Assembly: GCA_947174215.1 (NCBI GenBank)
Contig: CAMWIB010000101.1
Coordinates: forward strand, 1 to 5,092
Reading direction: 5' to 3'
DNA: 5,092 nt
From: an uncultured Clostridia bacterium
GTDB taxonomy: Bacteria > Bacillota > Clostridia > Christensenellales > CAG-917
Part shown: piece after piece, positions 1 through 4,820 of the stretch
Position numbering within the stretch: the first letter of the stretch is position 1
How the letters are laid out: each line of letters opens with the position of its first letter
Program-made: the position numbers and the translations under genes
Notes under the pieces: model-generated
Databases searched by the model: none
Told to the model about the DNA's origin: nothing
The model's input: only the letters and a program-made list of their open reading frames with translations

Positions 1-28
1 TAATAGCGGGAGTCTTGGATACAAATTT

Positions 29-57
29 TTGACATGACAATTTCCGTGTGCTAAAAT
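29..57 (+). promoter_or_regulatory. sigma-A promoter of the sugar transferase operon
   Basis: The sequence has TTGACA at 29-34, a 17-base spacer, and TAAAAT at 52-57. A TG at 49-50 makes an extended -10 (TGCTAAAAT). The -35 is perfect and the -10 differs from consensus at one base. Transcription should begin near 64, giving a leader of about 40 bases before the coding start. No operator-like repeat is visible around it, so it may be constitutive and strong. It shows that the two genes downstream need not depend on anything upstream of the window. Confidence 0.8.
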
Positions 58-105
58 GGCATTGCAACAATCGGCGTATAACGCGCAAAATACATAAGAG
101 AAAAA

Positions 106-747
106 GTGGTTACGATGTACAAATTCTTTAAGGCGGCAATGGATAGAGTACTTGCTTTGATAGGACTTATAATCCTATTTTTGCCGTTACTTATCGTAGG
201 CATCGTCATACGCTTAGACAGCAAGGGGTGCGCGTTTTTCACGCAGGAGAGAGTAGGCAAGGACAAAAAGCCGTTTATGTGCTATAAGTTCAGGACGATG
301 CTGTCTACCGATATAGCTACGTCCGCGAGCAACCCTATCGTCGGGGACGACAACGAGAATCTGACTAAGGTAGGCAAGTATATCCGCAAGTGGAAGATTG
401 ACGAGTTTTTGCAGTTGATAAACGTCTTAAAAGGCGAGATGAGCCTTATCGGTCCGCGCCCGTTTATGCCAGTGCATATCGAGTGCTACGAGCCGTGGGA
501 AACACAGAAGTTCGCCGTCAAGCCGGGAATGAGCGGTCTGTCGCAGGTCAAGGGCAACGTGTATCTGAGCGGCAAAGAGCGTAGCTATTATGACGTTATG
601 TACACCAAAAACGTGAACCTGTTTACAGATATTGAAATACTGTTCAAAACGGTGGGCGTAATTCTTATCGGTGAAAAGAAATATCTCAAACACGTGTCGG
701 ATGCGGAAATAGACCGCGTAAGGCTGGAATACGAAAAACGGAATTGA
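106..747 (+). CDS. polyprenyl-phosphate sugar-1-phosphate transferase (small bacterial sugar transferase)
   Basis: Members of this family transfer a sugar-1-phosphate from a nucleotide sugar to undecaprenyl phosphate on the inner membrane face, the first membrane step of capsule, exopolysaccharide or glycoprotein glycan synthesis. Seen in the 213 residues: a single hydrophobic N-terminal segment (about 15-36) with Pro27, as in the re-entrant helix of PglC-type enzymes; FFTQERVGK (44-52); YKFRTM (60-65); the catalytic pair Asp99-Glu100 in KIDEFLQL, with Arg94 five residues before; LKGEMSLIGPRP (108-119); and KPGMSGLSQVKGN (139-151). Length and order match the compact PglC/EpsL class, without the extra membrane domain of WcaJ/WbaP. 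The start is GTG 106, five bases after AAGAG. ATG 115 (giving MYKFF) is the usual family beginning and is equally possible. Oddities: the usual DPR(I/V)T segment reads NENLT, and Lys97 replaces the common Ser before the acidic pair. The sugar substrate cannot be read from sequence. Confidence 0.93.
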   Translation: MVTMYKFFKAAMDRVLALIGLIILFLPLLIVGIVIRLDSKGCAFFTQERVGKDKKPFMCYKFRTMLSTDIATSASNPIVGDDNENLTKVGKYIRKWKIDEFLQLINVLKGEMSLIGPRPFMPVHIECYEPWETQKFAVKPGMSGLSQVKGNVYLSGKERSYYDVMYTKNVNLFTDIEILFKTVGVILIGEKKYLKHVSDAEIDRVRLEYEKRN

Positions 748-763
748 TTTTGGAGTAGCTTCT

Positions 764-1783
764 ATGAAATATGCAATTTATGGCGCAGGCTCGCTCGGAA
801 TTGTTCTGAGCGCGTATCTCGCAAAGAACGGCGAGAATTTCGATATCGTTGACAGAAACCCAAAGAGCGTAAAAGCTTTGAACGAAAACGGCGCGGTCGT
901 GCGTGGAAAGGAGGAGTTTACCGAGAATGTTCACGCCGTGCTTGATACTGAAACGACGGAAAAGTACGACATAATTTTCCTTCTCACAAAGCAGATTGGC
1001 AATAAGCAAACCATACAAAAAATATCGCAGTTCTTGAAAGAGGACGGCGCGATATGTACCTTGCAAAACGGCTTGCCTGAGCAGGAGATATCCGAACTTA
1101 TCGGCGCAGACAGGACGTACGGTGCGGCGGTGGGCTGGGGTGCGACAAGACTTGAACCCGGCGTTAGCGAACTCACGTCCGAGCCGCAAAAGGAAAGCCT
1201 TACGTTCAGCGTAGGCAGTTATTCTAAGGGTAAGGGTGCAAAGCTTGGCGAGATAGTCCGCATTCTCAGCATAATGGGTAACGTGGACGTTGAGGAAAAC
1301 TTCATTGGTGCAAGATGGGTTAAGCTTCTCATAAACAGCGCGTTCAGCGGAATGAGCGCCGTATGCGGCGATACGTTCGGCGGCGTTGCGGAGAATAAGG
1401 AAAGTCGCAAAGTAATTCAAAGAATAATCAAGGAATGTATAGACGTGGCGAACGCCGCTAAAATAAAGATTGAACCGATACAGGGCAAAGACGTCGTAAA
1501 ACTTATGGACTATAAGGGCGCGGTCAAGAAAAAGATAAGCTTTGCGATAATTCCGCTTGCGATAAAGAAGCATAAGCTTTTGAAGGCAAGTATGCTTCAA
1601 GACATCGAAAAGGGCATACCTTGCGAGATAGACAGTATAAACGGCATTGTCTGCGCGTTCGGCAGAAAGCACAGCGTACCTACGCCCTTCAACGATAAGG
1701 TTGTTGAAATCGTCCACAAATTCGAAAGCGGCGAACTCTCCCCGGGCTACGACAACGTAAAACTCTTTGAAACGCTGTTTTAA
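764..1783 (+). CDS. ketopantoate reductase family protein (ApbA/PanE-type NADP-dependent 2-oxoacid reductase)
   Basis: PanE reduces 2-dehydropantoate to pantoate with NADPH in the cytosol, for pantothenate and coenzyme A synthesis; relatives reduce other 2-oxoacids. Seen in 339 residues: a Rossmann fold beginning at residue 2 with GAGSLG (7-12); Lys76 in LTKQ; QNG with Asn102; then the helical C-terminal domain with the catalytic Lys187 in RWVKLLIN, Asn191, Ser276 in SMLQD, and Glu288 in CEIDSINGI. By alignment from memory, these match E. coli PanE Lys72, Asn98, Lys176, Asn180, Ser244 and Glu256, so the enzyme looks active. The second substrate-side Asn of E. coli (Asn184, in NP) is Ser195-Gly196 here, which leaves the true substrate open. 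The ATG at 764 has GGAG (752-755) eight bases upstream. It lies 16 bases after the sugar transferase stop, so they are probably co-transcribed. I give no symbol because panE function is not certain. Confidence 0.88.
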   Translation: MKYAIYGAGSLGIVLSAYLAKNGENFDIVDRNPKSVKALNENGAVVRGKEEFTENVHAVLDTETTEKYDIIFLLTKQIGNKQTIQKISQFLKEDGAICTLQNGLPEQEISELIGADRTYGAAVGWGATRLEPGVSELTSEPQKESLTFSVGSYSKGKGAKLGEIVRILSIMGNVDVEENFIGARWVKLLINSAFSGMSAVCGDTFGGVAENKESRKVIQRIIKECIDVANAAKIKIEPIQGKDVVKLMDYKGAVKKKISFAIIPLAIKKHKLLKASMLQDIEKGIPCEIDSINGIVCAFGRKHSVPTPFNDKVVEIVHKFESGELSPGYDNVKLFETLF

Positions 1784-1828
1784 TAAAAAATCTAAATAAA
1801 TAAAGTCTAAACGATATTTGTTTTGTGT

Positions 1829-1861
1829 AAAGCCCTCACCTTAAATGCGATGAGGGCTTTT
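1829..1861 (+). terminator. hairpin terminator after the sugar transferase-reductase operon
   Basis: AAAGCCCTCA (1829-1838) pairs perfectly with TGAGGGCTTT (1851-1860) over 10 bp around a 12-base loop, and a T run covers 1858-1861. It starts 45 bases after the reductase stop. The T tract is short and partly inside the stem, so termination may be incomplete. Read on the other strand, the same hairpin is followed by TTTACACAAAAC and could also end the small minus-strand gene at 1940-2173. Confidence 0.7.
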
Positions 1862-1939
1862 AGGTTGGCGTATAAAATCTATTTTAGAATATGCCCGCTA
1901 TGTGAATTGCAAACACACCAATCAAACGTACTTTCTCAA

Positions 1940-2173
1940 TTACTTGTTAAGCAATTCATTATTGAAAATATCAATCAATGCTTCCGCCGTATCGCGGGTT
2001 ATGTGTAACACTTGATTGACGGAGCCTGTTTTAGCTTTTGGGTTGTACGTACTCAAAATAAGGCACTCTTCACCGTTGTCCAGCTCGCCCATCTTCCAAA
2101 GGCAGTTGACGTCTGTAACTTTACGTCTGACTTGTTCGGTATTGTCGCGCCCAATGCGCACTATTTTTGACAT
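1940..2173 (-). CDS. small conserved-looking protein of unknown function, 77 aa
   Basis: I do not recognise this protein with confidence. The start is the ATG at 2173, because GAAAGGAG lies nine bases upstream on the minus strand, one of the best ribosome binding sites in the window. An upstream in-frame ATG at 2206 has no such site and would overlap the likely -10 box. The protein is soluble, with no signal or membrane segment. It opens with MSKIVRIGRDN and a basic QVRRKV stretch (14-19), has a central strand-like ECLILSTYNPKAK (37-49), and ends in a likely helix (TRDTAEALIDIFNNELLNK, 59-77). It has two cysteines, Cys24 and Cys38. The alternation of short beta-like and helical stretches suggests one small alpha/beta domain. 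It stands alone between hairpins and is probably monocistronic. Confidence 0.75.
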   Translation of the reverse strand: MSKIVRIGRDNTEQVRRKVTDVNCLWKMGELDNGEECLILSTYNPKAKTGSVNQVLHITRDTAEALIDIFNNELLNK

Positions 2174-2205
2174 AATATAATTCTCCTTTCTGTATTTATA
2201 ATACA

Positions 2206-2240
2206 TTTATACCATATCATTTTTTCTATATGAAAGTCAA
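2206..2240 (-). promoter_or_regulatory. candidate promoter of the 77-aa gene
   Basis: On the minus strand an extended -10, TGGTATAAA, has its hexamer at 2206-2211. At 17 bases upstream is the weak -35 TTCATA (2229-2234). A better hexamer, TTGACT (2235-2240), lies 23 bases away, which is too far for normal pairing. Transcription would start near 2199, leaving a leader of about 26 bases with the GAAAGGAG site. The -10 is convincing; the choice of -35 is not. Confidence 0.45.
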
Positions 2241-2487
2241 TAGCAATCAGTTGTAGACTTCTACATAGTACAGCTCAACTTCCGTTTGTTTTAAGAGTAG
2301 AACCGCGTCGAAATATTGATAATGCGTTGTACGGTTTTTACCCGGAAAGCAAAAAATATAGACAGGTAAACTGCGTAAGTTTTAATAATGGTTTTACGAA
2401 AAATACGTTCGCCACACTTCTTCACTATTACTTATTACCTTAAAATAGGCAAATCGCGCAATAGTATATTGTTGGTTCATTAAACAA
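2241..2487. other. gene-free stretch with a possible decayed coding remnant
   Basis: No gene with a start codon and ribosome binding site is visible. On the plus strand one frame stays open for 69 codons from 2234 to the TAA at 2441-2443, but it lacks ATG and GTG codons. Its second half reads in a protein-like way (NIDNALYGFYPESKKY from about 2312). The other strand is also open over part of the same stretch, so this may be chance in AT-rich DNA. A small inverted repeat, GTAGA/TCTAC, lies near 2262-2273. I see no direct repeat of the neighbouring tRNA 3' end that would mark an integrated element. Confidence 0.3.
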
Positions 2488-2488
2488 G

Positions 2489-2511
2489 AAAAGCACGTCA
2501 TATCGACGTGC
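2489..2511 (-). terminator. intrinsic terminator of the tRNA-Arg transcript
   Basis: GCACGTC (2493-2499) and GACGTGC (2505-2511) form a perfect 7-bp GC-rich stem with a five-base loop. On the minus strand it is followed at once by TTTTCTTGTTTA. It begins 10 bases after the CCA end of the tRNA gene, as expected for a single tRNA transcription unit. Confidence 0.85.
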
Positions 2512-2521
2512 ATTTTCAGGC

Positions 2522-2597
2522 TGGCGCACCCGACAGGATTCGAACCCGTGCATCCAGAATCGGAATCTGACACTCTATCCAACTGAGTTACGAGTGC
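2522..2597 (-). tRNA. tRNA-Arg (anticodon CCG)
   Basis: The 76-base minus-strand sequence folds into a full cloverleaf. The acceptor stem is GCACTCG with CGGGTGC, including one T-G pair. The D stem is ACTC/GAGT with loop AGTTGGATA. The anticodon stem is TCAGA/TCTGG with loop TTCCGAT, so the anticodon is CCG and reads CGG (Arg). A four-base variable loop is followed by the T stem ACGGG/CCTGT with loop TTCGAAT. Discriminator G73 is followed by an encoded CCA. All stems close and no invariant base is missing, so it should be functional. It lies 42 bases after the stop of the membrane protein gene on the same strand, with its own likely promoter and terminator. Confidence 0.97.
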
Positions 2598-2605
2598 ATA
2601 TTTCC

Positions 2606-2634
2606 ATTCTAAATGGTTTTCAAAGATTTGTCGA
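2606..2634 (-). promoter_or_regulatory. promoter of the tRNA-Arg gene
   Basis: On the minus strand TCGACA (2629-2634) is followed by a 17-base spacer and TAGAAT (2606-2611). Each hexamer differs from the sigma-A consensus at one base. Transcription would begin near 2599, only two or three bases before the mature tRNA 5' end, so RNase P would remove a very short leader. Read-through from the membrane protein gene could add to expression. Confidence 0.65.
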
Positions 2635-2639
2635 GGAAA

Positions 2640-3338
2640 TTATGCAATATCGCCCGCGCTTGTTTTGTCGATTCTGTCGATTTTGAGGAACTGATTGAGG
2701 AAGTATTGTAGCGCAAGAAGCACTTCAAGCATAGCGAATATATAGAGCTGTGCGGCGGCTGTGATGAAGGTTGCCTTCTCGGGTGAGTTCACTTCGAGTA
2801 CGGCGAATATGCCTGTGATGATGAGGAACGCCATCGCGCACGAGCTTATAAGCGCCTGCTTCTTGTTTCGGAATAAAGTCATAACGGTGAGCGCGATAAG
2901 CAGTATTACGAACATCACAAAGCCGACCGTCGCAAATGCATTGTGAATCTTACGCATAAGCATATGCTGTGGTACTTCGTCTGTGATGAACGGTATGGAC
3001 AGGCCGACGAGCAGTATTGCGCACCCGAGTCCGAATATCGAGTAGAGCAGTATCTTGCTGAATTTCGAGTAGCTTCCGTTGTCAAGCGCAAGCTTCAAAA
3101 CGTAGCAGATTAGGGATAGATTGACTAACCCCCAGATGTACACTATGGCAAGCATATCGTTCTGCCAACCGAGCTTCGATATGGACGTACTTACGAGATT
3201 TGCGCCGTTCGTGGCGAACATAAGTATTGATATGATAGGGCTTATAATCAAAACAAGTATAGGCACAAGCAAGTCATGCACTTTTTTGTGATTCGCGTAA
3301 TATTTCGGAAGTGCAGTGTCGCTGTCAAACAACTTCAT
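2640..3338 (-). CDS. six-helix integral membrane protein, DUF998-like
   Basis: The function is unknown. The 232 residues show about six hydrophobic helices (roughly 22-43, 61-83, 96-117, 133-155, 161-182 and 189-215), a short polar N-terminus with no cleavable signal, and a basic tail. Two motifs stand out: SISKLGWQND (52-61) after the first helix, and IPFITDEVPQHMLMRKIHNAFA (115-136), where His125 and His132 sit at the start of helix 4. A polar S-x-LG segment after helix 1 and a His before helix 4 fit my memory of the DUF998/Frag1-like six-helix families, but I cannot confirm this by search. The ATG at 3338 has GAGGT (3345-3349) six bases upstream, a good start. The nearest gene upstream, mnmA, is divergent. 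Downstream on the same strand is tRNA-Arg, with no clear terminator between. Confidence 0.85.
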   Translation of the reverse strand: MKLFDSDTALPKYYANHKKVHDLLVPILVLIISPIISILMFATNGANLVSTSISKLGWQNDMLAIVYIWGLVNLSLICYVLKLALDNGSYSKFSKILLYSIFGLGCAILLVGLSIPFITDEVPQHMLMRKIHNAFATVGFVMFVILLIALTVMTLFRNKKQALISSCAMAFLIITGIFAVLEVNSPEKATFITAAAQLYIFAMLEVLLALQYFLNQFLKIDRIDKTSAGDIA

Positions 3339-3390
3339 AGTTTTACCTCGTGCTGTAATTTGGTTAATGTAATATAAATTATAATATCAA

Positions 3391-3399
3391 AGTATATCA
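3391..3399 (-). promoter_or_regulatory. candidate extended -10 of the membrane protein gene
   Basis: On the minus strand TGATATACT forms an extended -10, with the hexamer TATACT at 3391-3396. The region 17 bases upstream (AAACAT) is a poor -35, though extended -10 promoters can work without one. Transcription would start near 3384, leaving about 45 bases of leader. A second -10-like TATAAT lies at 3378-3383 but also lacks a -35. Confidence 0.4.
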
Positions 3400-3429
3400 G
3401 AATTTTTTCACAAATGTTTCTAAAACGTA

Positions 3430-3441
3430 ACATAATTATGT
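3430..3441. promoter_or_regulatory. 12-bp perfect palindrome, possible operator
   Basis: ACATAATTATGT is a perfect palindrome, flanked on both sides by CGTA in direct orientation. It lies 31 bases upstream of the candidate -10 of the membrane protein gene, near where an upstream activator site or operator would sit. No protein family is implied by the sequence itself, and AT-rich palindromes of this length can arise by chance. Confidence 0.25.
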
Positions 3442-3474
3442 CGTATAAGGACGAGCTATGTAAAAATAAATAGT

Positions 3475-3484
3475 GCGTATACGC
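3475..3484. promoter_or_regulatory. 10-bp perfect palindrome, possible operator
   Basis: GCGTATACGC is a perfect palindrome in an otherwise AT-rich stretch, 35 bases upstream of the first candidate -35 box of mnmA. Its GC-rich ends make it stand out from the background. A role in control of mnmA or the divergent gene is only a guess. Confidence 0.25.
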
Positions 3485-3495
3485 GCGATTTTAAT

Positions 3496-3516
3496 AAGCC
3501 GCATAATTCGGCTTTT
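3496..3516 (+). terminator. weak hairpin followed by T run, possible terminator or insulator
   Basis: AAGCCG (3496-3501) pairs with CGGCTT (3509-3514) around a seven-base loop, followed by TT and then ACTTTACTTT. The stem is short. No plus-strand gene ends just upstream, so if it works as a terminator it would stop stray transcription before the mnmA promoter. Confidence 0.3.
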
Positions 3517-3518
3517 AC

Positions 3519-3547
3519 TTTACTTTAAGAAATAATGATGGTAAAAT
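3519..3547 (+). promoter_or_regulatory. candidate promoter 1 of mnmA
   Basis: TTTACT (3519-3524), a 17-base spacer and TAAAAT (3542-3547) preceded by TGG make an extended -10 promoter. It resembles the TGCTAAAAT box of the promoter at 29-57. Transcription would start near 3554, giving a leader of about 103 bases. Confidence 0.5.
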
Positions 3548-3577
3548 TTGACTGTTGATAGAAATTGTTTTGTATAC

Positions 3578-3606
3578 TTGTCATTGTTATGTGCTTTATA
3601 TAAAAT
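3578..3606 (+). promoter_or_regulatory. candidate promoter 2 of mnmA
   Basis: TTGTCA (3578-3583), a 17-base spacer and TAAAAT (3601-3606) match sigma-A consensus at five of six bases each. Transcription would start near 3613, leaving about 44 bases to the start codon, a more usual distance than for candidate 1. Both may be used. Confidence 0.5.
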
Positions 3607-3656
3607 GCGCGAACAAAATGATTACACTATCAGAATCGAGTGATAAAGGTCTGTTT

Positions 3657-4742
3657 ATGTCAAATAAGCGTGTTATAGTTGGAATGTCCGGCGGAGTTGA
3701 TTCCGCGGTAGCGGCGGCGTTGCTCAAAGAGCAGGGCTATGACGTCGTTGGGCTTTATATGTCGAACTGGAAGGAAACGGACCAAAGCGGTTGCTGTACC
3801 GGCGAAGAGGATTGGTCGGACGTACGCAATATCTGCGACAAGATTGGCATTCCGTATTATTCGTCGGACTTCTCCAAGCAGTATATGGACAATGTGTTCA
3901 AGCTGTTTGTAGAAGAATATAAAAAGGGCAGAACGCCTAACCCCGACGTACTTTGCAACAGAGAGGTGAAGTTCGGACCGTTCGCCGATTTTGCAAGAGA
4001 GATGGGCGCGGACTACATCGCAACGGGGCATTACTGCCGTGTGCGCCACGACGGCGATACGCATTACCTACTCCGTGCAAAGGACGACAATAAGGACCAG
4101 ACGTATTTTCTCAATCAGGTATCGTCCCATCAACTGCGCGACGTGATTTTCCCGCTCGGTGATATGACGAAGCCCGAGGTCCGTGAAGCGGCTCGCAAAT
4201 TTGACATACCCGTAGCAGAGAAGAAAGATAGCACGGGCATATGCTTTATCGGCGAGCGCAATTTCAGACAATTTTTGTCCCAATACATTCCTATGAAGGC
4301 GGGCGATATCGTTACGCAGGACGGCAAGGTTATAGGTAGGCATAACGGCGTTTATTACTACACCATAGGTCAGCGCAGAGGGCTTGGCATAGGCGGCTTA
4401 GCGGACGGCAACGGTGAAAGATGGTTCGTGCTTGCAAAGGACGTTGAAAAAAATTTGCTCATAGTGTCGCAAGGTGAGGACGATATACTTTTCAAAAACA
4501 CACTTGAAACGGAAAGCTTCAATTTCATCACGCCGCCACCCGCGCGCGAGTTCGATTGCGAGGTGCGCATTAAGCACCGTCAGCCTCTGCAAAAGGCAAG
4601 AGCATATCTTAAAGATAACGGCGACGTCCGCATAGTATTCGAGCAAAAGCAACGCGCTATTGCGGCAGGGCAGTACGCCGTTATCTACGTTGATGATGTC
4701 TGCCTTGGAGGTGGAGTAATCAACCGTGCTTTTGATTTATAA
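3657..4742 (+). CDS. mnmA: tRNA-specific 2-thiouridylase MnmA
   Basis: MnmA uses ATP to adenylate U34 in the tRNAs for Lys, Glu and Gln, then replaces the 2-oxygen with sulfur delivered as a persulfide from a cysteine desulfurase, giving s2U34 in the cytosol. Seen in 361 residues (the E. coli protein has 368): the N-terminal PP-loop SGGVDS (11-16); Cys100 in NPDVLCNREVKF (95-106), the expected nucleophile; ATGHY (122-126); KDQTYFL (146-152); and Cys196 in STGICFIGERNF (192-203), the expected persulfide carrier. The YYTIGQRRGLGIGG segment (234-247) marks the central domain, and the C-terminal beta-barrel ends with GQYAVIYVDDVCLGGGVI (338-355). ATG 3657 was chosen because AAAGG (3645-3649) lies seven bases upstream and MSNKRVIVGMSGG matches the family start; the open frame upstream is not part of the protein. 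Nothing is missing or broken. It appears to be a single-gene unit between its own promoters and a strong terminator. Confidence 0.97.
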   Translation: MSNKRVIVGMSGGVDSAVAAALLKEQGYDVVGLYMSNWKETDQSGCCTGEEDWSDVRNICDKIGIPYYSSDFSKQYMDNVFKLFVEEYKKGRTPNPDVLCNREVKFGPFADFAREMGADYIATGHYCRVRHDGDTHYLLRAKDDNKDQTYFLNQVSSHQLRDVIFPLGDMTKPEVREAARKFDIPVAEKKDSTGICFIGERNFRQFLSQYIPMKAGDIVTQDGKVIGRHNGVYYYTIGQRRGLGIGGLADGNGERWFVLAKDVEKNLLIVSQGEDDILFKNTLETESFNFITPPPAREFDCEVRIKHRQPLQKARAYLKDNGDVRIVFEQKQRAIAAGQYAVIYVDDVCLGGGVINRAFDL

Positions 4743-4789
4743 TTTTAAGTTATGGTTTTACTTAAATAGCCTAATAAGTTTTATTATGT

Positions 4790-4820
4790 AAAATGCGAGA
4801 ATCCACTTCTCGCATTTTTT
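4790..4820 (+). terminator. strong terminator of mnmA
   Basis: AAAATGCGAGAA (4790-4801) pairs perfectly with TTCTCGCATTTT (4807-4818) over 12 bp around the loop TCCAC, followed by TT and ATATT. It begins 47 bases after the mnmA stop. The stem is flanked by A and T runs on both sides, so it could also stop transcription arriving from the right. A weaker AT hairpin, TTTAAGT/ACTTAAA (4744-4766), lies between the stop and this terminator. Confidence 0.92.

Larger units (their letters stand above)
3339..3656. other. divergent regulatory region between the membrane protein gene and mnmA
   Basis: This AT-rich stretch holds no gene. It carries candidate promoters in both directions, two perfect palindromes (3430-3441 and 3475-3484) and a weak hairpin (3496-3514), listed separately. 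An ORF running into mnmA from the TTG at 3555 is open, but the mnmA ribosome binding site and family alignment place the true start at 3657. At 3447-3463 an AAGGA is followed six bases later by ATG TAA, a start codon directly next to a stop; this is most likely chance. Confidence 0.6.

Noticed and set aside
1..28. TAATAG at the window edge as the end of an upstream gene
   Set aside because: Too little sequence is present to show a coding frame or a terminator.
686..1717. 343-codon open frame on the minus strand
   Set aside because: It lies antisense to almost the whole ketopantoate reductase gene, which has full family motifs and a ribosome binding site. The minus frame has no recognisable domain and is open because of the codon pattern of the real gene.
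1823..2008. 61-codon plus-strand frame
   Set aside because: It starts within the terminator hairpin, has no good ribosome binding site, and overlaps the well-supported minus-strand small gene.
2174..2206. Longer start for the 77-aa protein (ATG at 2206)
   Set aside because: The ATG at 2173 has GAAAGGAG at ideal spacing, while the upstream ATG has none and overlaps the likely -10 box.
2394..2582. 62-codon minus-strand frame
   Set aside because: It begins inside the tRNA-Arg gene and reads through its terminator; it is the translation of a tRNA.
3447..3463. Start codon followed directly by stop (ATG TAA) with AAGGA upstream
   Set aside because: Such a short pattern is expected by chance in AT-rich DNA, and no promoter places it in a transcript with confidence.
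3555..3656. 34-residue N-terminal extension of MnmA from TTG 3555
   Set aside because: The extension is not part of the family, and the ATG at 3657 has its own ribosome binding site directly before the PP-loop region.
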